Of a stretch of 64,000 nt of DNA, positions 42,180 to 51,047 are shown piece after piece; position 1 is the first letter of the stretch; each line of letters begins with the position of its first letter. The notes beneath the pieces were generated by a model. That model had not been told where the DNA came from and did not search any database. It worked only from the letters and a program-made list of their open reading frames with translations. The position numbers and the translations under genes were made by a program. The stretch covers positions 1,674,001 through 1,738,000 of the forward strand of contig NZ_CP012623.1 in NCBI RefSeq assembly GCF_001280305.1, written 5' to 3'. This DNA comes from Hymenobacter sp. DG25A. GTDB taxonomy: Bacteria; Bacteroidota; Bacteroidia; Cytophagales; Hymenobacteraceae.

Positions 42180-44909
42180 TTACTCCGCCGTTACGCTGGT
42201 GCGGCGCAGGGCGCGGCCTTCTGTGCGGTAGAGAATCCAGCTGTTGGTGCCGGTATCAAACCGGGCCCCTATAGCGGGGGTGGTGCTGGTATAGGAGCGT
42301 CCACCCAGTTGCTTACCTTTGGAATTATAGAGATACACCTGGTTGGGGCCCGGCTCCGTGATAGTGAAAAGCCGACGGCCCGTACCAAAATCAAAGAATT
42401 GCACTGGCTTTTCGCCGGAGGTGGTGAAGCGGCGCTCCAGAACGCGGCGCCCGGCGGCATCAAACAGGGTAAGGAGGCCATTGGCTTCCTGCCGCACCAC
42501 CACATAGGAGCGCTTCTCCTGATCCGGGATAATGCGGAAGGTGCAGCCCCGGCTCCAGGTGCTGATGCGGCTGCGGTTGAGCACGTAGCCGCTCAGGTTA
42601 AACTGCACCCGCTCGCCCTGCTGCGTTACCACCGTCAGGCGGGTGCGCTGCAGCGTGGGCCCGGCTTCCACGAAAGCCGCCGTGTGCAGCCGCGCCCCCA
42701 CGCTAATGGGGAAGCCCGGGTAAGTACCGCCCTGCTTATCAAAGGCGAAGATATAGCCGTTTTCCAGCAGCACTACAATCACATCGGAGCCGGCTACGCT
42801 GAGATAGTGCGGCGGCGCGGCCGGCGAAAACTCCAGGCGCTTGGGCTGCCAGTTGGGGAAGGCATTGCCGTTGGTATCGAAGAGGAAGAAGTTGCCACCG
42901 CCGCCCCCTACCAGCAGCCGCGTGGCGCCGCCCCGGCTCTGGGGCGAAGGTGTGAGGGAGCTTACCTGCACCGAATCGGGCAGGTTGAGGGGGAAGTGCG
43001 GCGCCAGGCGGCCCTGCGGATCGAAGAGGTATAGCTGGTTGGTGGAAGCCAGCAGAAAGCCCGAGGCATCGGCTACGGGCAGGCGGTGCACGGGCCCCAC
43101 CACGGGGCCGCTGAGGGTATCAGACCAGGTAGCCACATTTTCCGGGGTGATGTAGTGCAGCACCCGCAGGCTGTCCTGCACCAGCACGCCGGGCGTGCGG
43201 GCATTGGCAATGTTCACCAGCAGGGGCGGCGTAAGCAGAGCGGATCTGAAGGTGAGGGTGCCCCCATCCTCGGCGGCCACCGCGCCCTGGGCCACGTTGT
43301 TTACGGCCGGGTGTCGGAGCAGCAGCTGGGTAAAATACTGGGCGCCTTTCTCCTGCTCACTATCGGCCGGCGGCACCAGCTGCAGGGCAAGCTGCGGAAA
43401 GCGCTTAAACAAGGTTTCGTTGCGCAGCAGGCCGGCGCGGCGGTCTTCCTTGAGGGCGCGCAGCAGTACGTTCCAGCTGTTCTGGGCGTCCATAATCACG
43501 CTGAGGCGAGCCAGCGGCTGCATCTCTTCCAGAAAAGCCACCTGGGTGGGCGACCGGGCCCACACCTGGCCGGCTACCACATCCTGCAGCCAGGGGCGCA
43601 GCTCGGCGGAGGTTTGGGCAAAGGCTACAAAGCTGCCGGCCTGCACCACAACCCCGGCGCCAAAGCCCCGGAAAAGCGGGCCCAGCAGGCGAGCCGGCAC
43701 CTCATCAATGCCTACCTGATAAATCTGATACGGCCCCACCCGCTCAAAGGAAGGGCTGCCCCCGGCGGCACGGCGCAGGCGGCCCAGCGCCACGGCCATG
43801 CGCCGGGCATCGGCGGTGTGGGCCAGAGCAATGCGGGCCGGAGGCTGCCGGGCCGAGGCCGATGCCAGGTAGCACAGGGCCACTTCGCCATCCAGCAGCG
43901 CCGCCACGGAGTCCAGCGCCGTGTTGGCGGCGGCATCGGGCAGGGCGGGCATGGGCTGGCGGAGCGTGGCGGGCTGCTGAATGCCCAAGTGCAGCAGCAC
44001 GGCCGTGCGCATGGAAAGAATATCGGCCATGCGCAGGCGCTGGGGCACCTGGCCCCGCAGGCGCAGGTGCAGGGCGTCGCGGGTGGTTTCGGGGTTCGTG
44101 AAGCCGTTGAAAACGACTTTGTTGCCGGCCAACTGCATTTCCAGCAGGCCGTTTTTACCCAGCCCGGTCAGCATTTCCATGCTGGGGCGCAGCTCGGGCC
44201 GGAAAAACAGGTTCAGGAAAGGCGGCAGCTGCCGGTAGTTTACCAGCAGGGTAGCATCTACGCCCTTCAGCTTTTGATAATCAATGTTATGAAAATCGGC
44301 GGCTACGGAGGGCTGGCCTTCGTGCTCGATGCGGGCAATAACCTTCTCAATCAGCAGCGGGCTGGCGCTGGCAATCAGGTGGTTGCGGTAGTTGAAATAA
44401 GTAACGCCCGCACCGGTGCCCTTCTCCCGGATATCGGTAATAACCTGGTTATGAAACTCACGGGTTTGCACCACAAAGCGCGGCAGGCGTCCCAGAGCTT
44501 CGGCCGCGCCCCGCACCTGCCGGAACTCGCGCACGCTGTTTAGCGGCACCTGATACAGCAGATCAAAAGAGCCGGGGCCGGTTACGTGCACGGAAACCAG
44601 CACCGTTTTGCGGCCCAGAAAGCGCAGCAGGTTGTTGCGGCTGCTGGTGAGGCTGTCCAGCAGTACGGCATTTTCCTCAAACTGCTGGAAATAGGGCAGC
44701 GCCGTGAGGTTGTCCCACAGCTGGGTTTCCTTGAGGTGGCGCACCAGCGTGGGATGGTCGCGGGTGGCAATTACAAATACGGCATCATCGGGCACCAGGG
44801 CCCAAGCATCCACGGGCACCCGGGCCACCGTGCGCCGGTAGTATACATAAGAGGCCAGGGCCGATAAGAGCAGCAGCCCGACCAGAAACGCCAGTAACTT
44901 ATTGGACAT
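42180..44909 (-). CDS. DUF3352-like membrane-anchored protein
   Basis: A 909-residue protein anchored by one N-terminal helix (about residues 5-25). The first 550 residues follow the pattern of DUF3352-type proteins (YRRTVARVPVDAWALVPDDA, then VFVIATRDHPTLVRHL); the last 300 contain repeated phrases of propeller type (LYLFDPQGRLAPHFP, FFLFDTNGNAFPNW, IFAFDKQGGTYPGFP), about 45-60 residues apart. It probably faces the periplasm. No enzyme motif is visible. The gene stands alone; a minus-strand TACCTTTG box lies 33 bases upstream. Confidence 0.8.
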   Translation of the reverse strand: MSNKLLAFLVGLLLLSALASYVYYRRTVARVPVDAWALVPDDAVFVIATRDHPTLVRHLKETQLWDNLTALPYFQQFEENAVLLDSLTSSRNNLLRFLGRKTVLVSVHVTGPGSFDLLYQVPLNSVREFRQVRGAAEALGRLPRFVVQTREFHNQVITDIREKGTGAGVTYFNYRNHLIASASPLLIEKVIARIEHEGQPSVAADFHNIDYQKLKGVDATLLVNYRQLPPFLNLFFRPELRPSMEMLTGLGKNGLLEMQLAGNKVVFNGFTNPETTRDALHLRLRGQVPQRLRMADILSMRTAVLLHLGIQQPATLRQPMPALPDAAANTALDSVAALLDGEVALCYLASASARQPPARIALAHTADARRMAVALGRLRRAAGGSPSFERVGPYQIYQVGIDEVPARLLGPLFRGFGAGVVVQAGSFVAFAQTSAELRPWLQDVVAGQVWARSPTQVAFLEEMQPLARLSVIMDAQNSWNVLLRALKEDRRAGLLRNETLFKRFPQLALQLVPPADSEQEKGAQYFTQLLLRHPAVNNVAQGAVAAEDGGTLTFRSALLTPPLLVNIANARTPGVLVQDSLRVLHYITPENVATWSDTLSGPVVGPVHRLPVADASGFLLASTNQLYLFDPQGRLAPHFPLNLPDSVQVSSLTPSPQSRGGATRLLVGGGGGNFFLFDTNGNAFPNWQPKRLEFSPAAPPHYLSVAGSDVIVVLLENGYIFAFDKQGGTYPGFPISVGARLHTAAFVEAGPTLQRTRLTVVTQQGERVQFNLSGYVLNRSRISTWSRGCTFRIIPDQEKRSYVVVRQEANGLLTLFDAAGRRVLERRFTTSGEKPVQFFDFGTGRRLFTITEPGPNQVYLYNSKGKQLGGRSYTSTTPAIGARFDTGTNSWILYRTEGRALRRTSVTAE

Positions 44910-44941
44910 GCAACACAGCCAGGGTGGAAAGCGGAAGGCGG

Positions 44942-44949
44942 CAAAGGTA
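44942..44949 (-). promoter_or_regulatory. TAnnTTTG -7 box before the DUF3352-like gene
   Basis: CAAAGGTA on the plus strand is TACCTTTG facing the gene start at 44909; no clear -33 box. Confidence 0.45.
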
Positions 44950-45866
44950 GCTATTCGGCGGTAGCAGCCGGAAGGTTTTGCGCGGCAGCCCGGGCCGGGA
45001 AATCCGGGCCCTGTTTCAGCCTGTTTTTATATAGACGGGAAGGCAATAGAATGTGCTGCTGACATTGCCAGGCTATGGTCCTGCAGAGGCAGAGCCGAAG
45101 CATCTCGCGTGCTTCGGCTGAAAGGGTATACCACCCTATCTGTCATCCTGAGGCGACAGCCGAAGGACCTTCTCACCGCAGAACGATAATCGTCACAACG
45201 ACTCGTTCAAACGTGAGAAGGTCCTTCGCAAGCTCAGGATGACAGATGGTTTTGGGCGTGATGCTTCGCCTAATCATTCATTCGACTCGATACGACTCGA
45301 CTCCGCTCCGCTCAGCAACACAGTCAAAGCAGGGTAAACGCCCTGAAAGCCTACTGCTCATAAAGCTTGGCTTATTCCGCTTCTAACATCAGTTTCTGCG
45401 CTGCCACCGCACCCAAAACCGGTACAAAAGCTTGTCATCAGCTAAAATTCTGCGTGTTTTTTAACCGTAATCCTCCCCGGCCACCAGCCGCTAGGCCTTG
45501 CGGCGCGGTAACAGATTACCCTTGGTTTTACGTGTGCAGCAAGTGTGTACAGCGGCTGAGTTGCTGCGTCTGCCTGTCGCTATAGGCTGTTACAAAACTT
45601 GATTCTTTGCCGTAAGGGCCAGTAAATTAGGTTTCGGCGAAGATAATTTCCCGGCTTCGGCGCCTGGTTTTTCCTGCTCAGTGGCTGTCTTGGCGGACGC
45701 CGCAGGTCCCCCTGGGAAAGGCATTATAAAGATACCCGGCACTGCCTCTCCCCCACGCCGCCTGGCTTTTTCCCAAACACCCGCAGGCTACCCCGGCCCT
45801 GATTTTTACGCGTGGCGGCGTTTCCGCCTTCTGATTCCCTTCCCCAATCCCCAATTCCATCCCACT
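44950..45866. other. intergenic region with repeat R3 and no supported gene
   Basis: Between the DUF3352-like gene (-) and the GH16 gene (+). It contains repeat R3 (about 45080-45320). From about 45330 to 45866 I find nothing coding: short frames there lack plausible starts or protein-like composition, and no TAnnTTTG box is seen near the GH16 start. Confidence 0.5.
45140..45245. repeat. inner hairpin unit of the palindrome family, standing alone (R3)
   Basis: Arms 45140-45176 and 45213-45245 share GTCATCCTGAG, CGAAGGACCTTCTCAC and their reverse complements, but the middle of the left arm (GCGACAGC) no longer matches the right (GCTTGC). The loop carries the conserved CGATAATCGT and ACAACGACTCGTTC words. 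Remnants of outer-arm sequence (GCCGAAGCATCTCGCGTGCT near 45093; GACTCCGCTCCGCTCAGCA near 45300) flank it. Confidence 0.8.
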
Positions 45867-46943
45867 ATGAAAAAAAGTACTCTGTCCATCTGGGCCATTC
45901 TGTGGCTGTTGTTTCTTACTGGCGGCACAGCTTCCGCGCAAACCTATTCGTTGGTCTGGGCCGATGAGTTTACGAGCGGCATCAGCTCGGCCTGGACGTT
46001 TGATACCGGCGGCGGCGGCTGGGGCAACAATGAAAAGCAGTATTACAAGGCCGCTAATGCCACGGTAGTCAATGGCAACCTGCTCATCACGGCCAAAAAA
46101 GAACGGGTGGGCGCTAATTCCTATACCTCTGCCCGCCTGAAAACCAAGGGCCTGAAGGAGTTCCAGTATGGCAAAATAGAAGCCCGGATTAAGATGCCCC
46201 TGGGCCAGGGCCTCTGGCCTGCGTTCTGGATGCTGGGCGCCAACAGCAGCACCGTTACGTGGCCGGCCTGCGGCGAAATTGACGTAGTGGAGCACATCAA
46301 CACCGAAAATCTGGTGTATGGCACCACGCACTGGGACAGCAACGGCACGCATGCCCAGTACGGCGGCAACGTGGCCACCACCCCCGCCGACTACCACGTG
46401 TATTCCATTGAGTGGGATGCCTCCTACATCCGGTGGTTTGTGGATGGCGTGCAGTACCACGAGATACTGATTGCCAACAATACCGGCAGCACCGAGGAGT
46501 TTCACCGCCCGTTTTATCTGCTCCTGAACCTGGCGGTGGGCGGCAACTGGCCCGGCCAGACCGTAGACGGCACCAAGCTGCCCGCTACCATGTACGTTGA
46601 CTATGTGCGGGTATACCAGCAGAGCACTACCACTACTGCCCTGGTGCAGCCGGCCACTTCTACCAGTGCCGCAAAAGCAGCCCCCGCCGCCCTGGCCGCC
46701 GAGCTGTACCCCAACCCACAGGCAGCCGGCCAGCCCATGCTGCTGCGCCTGAGCCGCCGTACGGCCGCAGCCCCCACCGTGAACATCCGCGTGCTGGATA
46801 TGCAGGGCCGGCAGGTTTGGCGCAAAACCACCTCGGCTGAAAGCCTGAACGTGCAACAGGAGGCCGCTCTGCAAGCAGGGGTGTACCAGCTGCAGGTAAC
46901 AGACGGGACCACCAAAATCAGCAAAAAGCTGGTGGTGCTGTAG
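45867..46943 (+). CDS. GH16 beta-glucanase with T9SS sorting domain
   Basis: Secreted endo-glucanase of the laminarinase/lichenase type. The 358-residue protein has a signal peptide ending near ASAQ (residue 25), a GH16 jelly-roll domain (about 28-250) and a C-terminal type IX secretion sorting domain (about 279-358) starting ELYPNPQAAG and ending KISKKLVVL. The catalytic motif is CGEIDVVEHI: nucleophile Glu137, Asp139 and acid/base Glu142, in the beta-bulge form. Substrate side-chains around WPAFWMLG fit beta-1,3-glucans. It would cross the outer membrane through the T9SS, whose PorT is encoded at 8.8 kb. ATG 45867. Confidence 0.94.
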   Translation: MKKSTLSIWAILWLLFLTGGTASAQTYSLVWADEFTSGISSAWTFDTGGGGWGNNEKQYYKAANATVVNGNLLITAKKERVGANSYTSARLKTKGLKEFQYGKIEARIKMPLGQGLWPAFWMLGANSSTVTWPACGEIDVVEHINTENLVYGTTHWDSNGTHAQYGGNVATTPADYHVYSIEWDASYIRWFVDGVQYHEILIANNTGSTEEFHRPFYLLLNLAVGGNWPGQTVDGTKLPATMYVDYVRVYQQSTTTTALVQPATSTSAAKAAPAALAAELYPNPQAAGQPMLLRLSRRTAAAPTVNIRVLDMQGRQVWRKTTSAESLNVQQEAALQAGVYQLQVTDGTTKISKKLVVL

Positions 46944-46969
46944 CCTAAACGTTACCGTACTTCTTATAC

Positions 46970-47008
46970 AAAACAGCGTTACCTGGCCGGGCCAGGTAAC
47001 GCTGTTTT
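46970..47008. terminator. terminator after the GH16 gene
   Basis: Perfect 18-bp arms (46970-46987 and 46991-47008) with a 3-base loop and a long T-run on the right. Confidence 0.92.
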
Positions 47009-47202
47009 TTTATACAATATGCTTGCTTAAACTACCGCTTAGGGGCCGACATTCTTATCCGCCTTGGGCAGTGCTGCCAGCCATAACAGGAGGAAGATAA
47101 GCACGCTGCTATCTACCTGGTTTCCTGAGGTCTTCCTGCGAAGCAGAAAAGCCGGCATAGCTCCAGCCGGCAGCCAGCGACAAGCATTCGGCTACTCCAG
47201 AC

Positions 47203-48411
47203 TTAAAAATTGAGCTGCGCCTGCAGGCGCAGCAAGCCACCCCGCTGTTTGTTATCGGGCTTTTGAAAATCCTCAAAGCGGCGGGATGAAAGCGTGTACA
47301 TCGTTACCAGCTCAAAGCTGCTGACGGGCTGCCATTCCATCCCCAATTCGGCTTCGTGCACGGTATAGCTGCGCGCATCCCGCTCGTGTTTTTTGCCGCC
47401 ATCATAATACTGCAGCCGCAGGAACGGGTAGAACTGCTGTTTCTTGTAGAGCATCCTATAATTCAGCAGCACGTAGCCTCCCTGCAGCTTTTGGGTTTCA
47501 ATGCTGTCGGTGCGCGGGTTGAATTCCGGGCCGCGTCCAAAATTATATTCGGCCTGCACCCCAAACGGCTGCGGATACAGCACAAACGTAGCGGCCACCC
47601 GCTGGTCAGGGTAATTTAAATCGGGGCGGTATTTCACGCCCGCCGACAGCTGGTCTCTCCCCACCACGTATTTGCCGGAATAGGCTTGCAGCGAGGGCTC
47701 AATAATTTGCTGGCCTACTGCCAGCGGATAGGTGAGGCGGGCCACCACGTGGCGCTGATTATTGAGTTCCGGCCGGTTGGCAGTTTGCCCGTTATAGAGG
47801 CCCAGCCCCAGTACGCCATAGTCGCCGGAGCCTTTCAGGCCATCCTTCACCAGCTTACTGAACGTATGGCGCACGGCTGTAGGGGCCCAGTAGAAAAAGG
47901 CCCCCAGGTCCCGCTCGTTGGAAAGGGCGCTGTTGAGTGCGTCATTGCGGTCCAGAGCCAGGCGGTTCTGGCTGGACTGCATATTCTCGAAACCAAAAGG
48001 CACTTTACTTTGCCCCAACCGCACCCTGAACTGGCTGGCTTTGTCAAGGCCCAGGTCCATGTAGGCGTCGCGGAGCAGGCCAATGTTCAGGGAGGTACTG
48101 CCGCTGATGGTGCTGGCAAAGTCCGGCTGTATGTAGAAGTATACCCGCTCGTGCAGCTGCCCGTAGAAGATTATGCGGATGCGCCGGAGCGAAAACCCGC
48201 CATTATTGCCCCAGGATTTGTCGCACTGCTCACAGTTCAGATCGGGGTTTGTTTCGAAGAGACGGTTGTAGCGCGCCTGCACGTAGCCCCGGATACTGAA
48301 GGTTTCGGACCACTTTTTGGGCGCCACGGGTGCAGGAGCAACGGTGTCGGCCACTTGGCCGTGCGCATATCCGGAGGCCACAGCCAACAGAATGGTTAAC
48401 AGTTTCTTCAT
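47203..48411 (-). CDS. porin O/P-like outer-membrane protein
   Basis: A 402-residue outer-membrane beta-barrel with a signal peptide (about residues 1-20, ending AHGQ) and repeating amphipathic strands. Landmarks of the phosphate-selective porin O/P (OprP/OprO) group are GGFSLRRIRIIFYGQLHERV, the DAYMDLGL strand, RVRLGQSKVPFGFEN and the C-terminal LRLQAQLNF with a terminal Phe. In the relatives these trimers pass anions such as phosphate; here the substrate is unproven. Two cysteines close to the N-terminus (LNCEQCDKS) are unusual for a porin and could bind metal or form a disulfide. Confidence 0.88.
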   Translation of the reverse strand: MKKLLTILLAVASGYAHGQVADTVAPAPVAPKKWSETFSIRGYVQARYNRLFETNPDLNCEQCDKSWGNNGGFSLRRIRIIFYGQLHERVYFYIQPDFASTISGSTSLNIGLLRDAYMDLGLDKASQFRVRLGQSKVPFGFENMQSSQNRLALDRNDALNSALSNERDLGAFFYWAPTAVRHTFSKLVKDGLKGSGDYGVLGLGLYNGQTANRPELNNQRHVVARLTYPLAVGQQIIEPSLQAYSGKYVVGRDQLSAGVKYRPDLNYPDQRVAATFVLYPQPFGVQAEYNFGRGPEFNPRTDSIETQKLQGGYVLLNYRMLYKKQQFYPFLRLQYYDGGKKHERDARSYTVHEAELGMEWQPVSSFELVTMYTLSSRRFEDFQKPDNKQRGGLLRLQAQLNF

Positions 48412-49000
48412 AGAATAGTAATGTTAACATAAAGCTATAGCGGATAAGTCTATTCTACTGCTTTCGCCTTCATTATTTATTGAATTGAGGCGGCGAAGCT
48501 TTGTCCGGCGTGTAGGCAGCGTAGCATCCACCGGCCAGGCAGCATCAGATAAGGCGGCATAGTGTACCTAAGGTAAAGAATGCTACCGCGCCATCTACCT
48601 TCATTAAACCGGATGATGCGGCGCAGCAGGAAGTCACTAGAACGTCCTGCGGAGCTTGTTGAAGTTGGGAAAGCACGGGCATGTCGAGCGAAGTCGAGAC
48701 ATCTCGCGTGCTGACGTTGCCAAACTATTGTCATGCTGAGCGTAGCCGAACTTAAGGTCAACAAAGCAAAGCATCCCACCCTCTTCGCCTGTCATCCTGA
48801 GCTTGCGAAGGACCTTCTCACGCTAGCATGAGTCGTTGTTACGATAATCGTTCATTGGTGAGAAGGTCCTTCGCAAGCTCAGGATGACAGAAAGGGTGGT
48901 ATACTATTGCAACGCCCCCCCCCACGCGAGATGTCTCGACTTCGCTCGACATGACCGTGCTTTTCCAACTTCAACAACCTCAACTTCACCCCACCCCCAA
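48412..49000. other. intergenic region holding nested repeat R4
   Basis: Between the porin and flavin reductase genes. The first 240 bases show nothing recognisable; the rest is repeat R4. Confidence 0.6.
48656..48977. repeat. two-level nested palindrome (R4)
   Basis: Outer arms of 55 bases (48656-48710 and 48923-48977) differ at two positions, one of which is a G-T wobble. Inside lies a unit with perfect 33-bp arms (48789-48821 and 48858-48890) and a 36-base loop. The loop reads as the reverse complement of the loops in R3 and R6, so the inner unit is inverted here. An additional unpaired GTCATGCTGAGC word lies near 48730, and a run of nine C at 48915-48923. Confidence 0.92.
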
Positions 49001-49636
49001 CTACTCCTCCAGCGGCGCGGGCGGCTGGTTTACCCGGGCATAGCCGAAGCGGGTGGGCTCGGTTGCCGCGTGGTAGGCATCCAGGCCGGAAATGCAGGCG
49101 CTGCCCAGCGTTACCAGGTCCAGGGTGCCATCCGGGCGAAGGCCGGCCTTGGAAAGATACACGTGCTCTACGGTGCCTACCAGCAGCACCGTGCCGTTGG
49201 AGATGGGCAGCTCCTCGCGCAGGCGCAGGCCCATGCTGAGAAAACTCTCGGCTACATAAGGGGCCGGAAAATCGTCGCGGTACAGGGGCGTAAATCCGCA
49301 GGCTTCAAACTCCGATACCTCCTCGGCAAAGTTGGCGGAGGTGTAGTGGGCCTGGGCGGCCAGCGCCACCGGCACGTGGTTAATGGTGTAGCAGCCGCTG
49401 CTCTGGATGTTCTGGTAGGTGTGCCGGGGCACGGTGGCGGGCCGCGTTACCAGGCCCAGCAAGGGCGGGTCGGAGCCCAGGTGCAGGGCCGAGCTGAACA
49501 CGGCCAGGTTGGTATGACCCGTGGGCGCCGCCGTGCCAATGAGGTTGGCGGGTTTAAAGCCCGGCAGCCCGTTCACCAGGTTCAGGCGGTATATTTTTTC
49601 GAAAGCGTGGATGTCGGCGGCGGTGAAATGAAGCAT
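49001..49636 (-). CDS. flavin reductase-like (FMN-binding) protein
   Basis: A 211-residue protein of the flavin reductase-like/split-barrel FMN family. Visible landmarks are the N-terminal NLIGTAAPTGHTNLAVFSSA, with the FMN phosphate-contact region, SDPPLLGLVTRPA, and the conserved NHVPVAL segment. Members provide reduced flavin or act as small oxidoreductases. No oxygenase partner is adjacent, so the substrate is open. ATG 49636. It lies immediately after repeat R4, on the minus strand. Confidence 0.88.
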   Translation of the reverse strand: MLHFTAADIHAFEKIYRLNLVNGLPGFKPANLIGTAAPTGHTNLAVFSSALHLGSDPPLLGLVTRPATVPRHTYQNIQSSGCYTINHVPVALAAQAHYTSANFAEEVSEFEACGFTPLYRDDFPAPYVAESFLSMGLRLREELPISNGTVLLVGTVEHVYLSKAGLRPDGTLDLVTLGSACISGLDAYHAATEPTRFGYARVNQPPAPLEE

Positions 49637-49784
49637 ACGCGGAGGCAGACGGCAGCCAACAGCAGCGGCCCGCTACCCAGACCATTCTACCCCGTGCTTT
49701 GTTCAGGCCAGCACAGCCCCACCATCACAAAAACAACCAACCGGGGTGCCGGGCCATACCAAAGTGCCGATTAAACCACGAAAG

Positions 49785-50861
49785 CTAATTTCGCTGGATC
49801 TTGCGGATGAGGGTTCCCAACTGCTGCGTGACGTATAGCGTGCCTTGGGCGTCACTGGTTATGCTGAAAGGATAATCGAACTCGGCCTGGGTGGCGCGGC
49901 CATTGGTAATGCCGGGCACGCCGGTGCCGGCTATGGTACTGACTACCCCCGCCGGGCTGATTTTGCGGATGGCCTGGTTTTCCATATCGGCAACGTACAG
50001 CGTGCCCTCCGCATCCACGGCAATACCAGTAGGCCCTGAAAAGGCAGCTTCTCCCTTCAGCCCATCAAAAAAACCCACTTCGTCGGAGCCGGCCACCGTG
50101 GTAACCATACCATCCGGACTTACCCGCCGAATCCGGTTGTTCTGTCTATCGGCTACATAAATGTGCCCTTGGGCATCTATCGTCAGCCCTTCAAAATATT
50201 CAAACTTAGCCGTCTGCCCGGGGCCATCGGCGTAGCCGGCCACGCCGGAACCCGCAAAGGTGGTCACCTCGCCGGTGGGGGTCACTTTCCGAATGACATA
50301 GTTGTGTCCATCGGCCACATACAAATTGCCCAGCTTGTCTAGCACTAGGGTGCCCAGCGCCTCAAAAGCCGCCACGGAGGCATTACCATCGATGTAGCCA
50401 ATTTCGCCGGAACCGGCCAACGTAGAAACCATACCTGCCGGGCTGATTTTGCGGATGCGGTAATTCAAGCCATCGGTTACATATATGTTGCCCTGCGCAT
50501 CAACCGCCACCCCCTGGGGGTCATGAAATTGAGCGGTAGCACCGAGCCCGTCGGCATACCCCCCGCTGCCTTTTCCCTTGGGCCCACTCCCGGCCACCGT
50601 GGTAACCACTCCCTGGGGCGTTATTTTTCGGATTCGATGGTTGCGAATCTCGGCAACATAGATATTGCCTTTCGCATCCAGAGCAATGCCTCTGGCACCA
50701 TCAAAACGGGCAGCAGTTCCCACCCCATCCAGATAACCCATTTCGGTGCTGCCCGCCAGCGTGCTGACGGTATAGCCGTAACGACGCGGGCTTTCCTTTT
50801 CGCACCCTGCTGAAACAAACAAAGTAAGAGCCAGCAGAAAAACGGTGGGTGCGCGAAACAT
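49785..50861 (-). CDS. NHL-repeat lipoprotein
   Basis: A 358-residue lipoprotein with the lipobox VSAGC. The mature part consists of about six NHL-type blades of roughly 55 residues, each with phrases like GNIYVADRQNNRIRRVSPDG, then VTTVAGSG and GYADG, which form a beta-propeller. NHL propellers bind proteins or ligands; many Bacteroidota copies are surface proteins of unknown role. The start ATG 50861 (MFRAP) opens the signal peptide; the longer frame to 50894 adds 11 untypical residues. It is divergent from the restriction-modification gene. Confidence 0.92.
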   Translation of the reverse strand: MFRAPTVFLLALTLFVSAGCEKESPRRYGYTVSTLAGSTEMGYLDGVGTAARFDGARGIALDAKGNIYVAEIRNHRIRKITPQGVVTTVAGSGPKGKGSGGYADGLGATAQFHDPQGVAVDAQGNIYVTDGLNYRIRKISPAGMVSTLAGSGEIGYIDGNASVAAFEALGTLVLDKLGNLYVADGHNYVIRKVTPTGEVTTFAGSGVAGYADGPGQTAKFEYFEGLTIDAQGHIYVADRQNNRIRRVSPDGMVTTVAGSDEVGFFDGLKGEAAFSGPTGIAVDAEGTLYVADMENQAIRKISPAGVVSTIAGTGVPGITNGRATQAEFDYPFSITSDAQGTLYVTQQLGTLIRKIQRN

Positions 50862-51047
50862 AGCGTAGCAAAGAATACAGGCACGAAGGTACATACCCCA
50901 CTATAAACCTGCCCGATTTAAGCGCCGCCACACCGGCATGCCTTCAGCCGGAAAGGCTTCTTTTGAGCAGTAGCGCCGCGCCAGTGCGGTTATGCACAAT
51001 AGTCCCTTATCTTCCCGGCCCCGATTTACTCTCTGCTATTATCCTCC

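Noticed and set aside
42078..44543. Long plus-strand frames (318 and 485 codons) across the DUF3352-like gene
   Set aside because: Gly/His/Gln-rich composition and no start context; they disappear where the minus gene's codon bias weakens.
45330..45866. Small genes before the GH16 gene
   Set aside because: The short frames have no protein-like composition and no promoter or hairpin signals; better left as intergenic.
45678..46874. 398-codon minus-strand frame opposite the GH16 gene
   Set aside because: The plus strand has a signal peptide, catalytic motif and sorting tail; the antisense frame has no recognisable feature.
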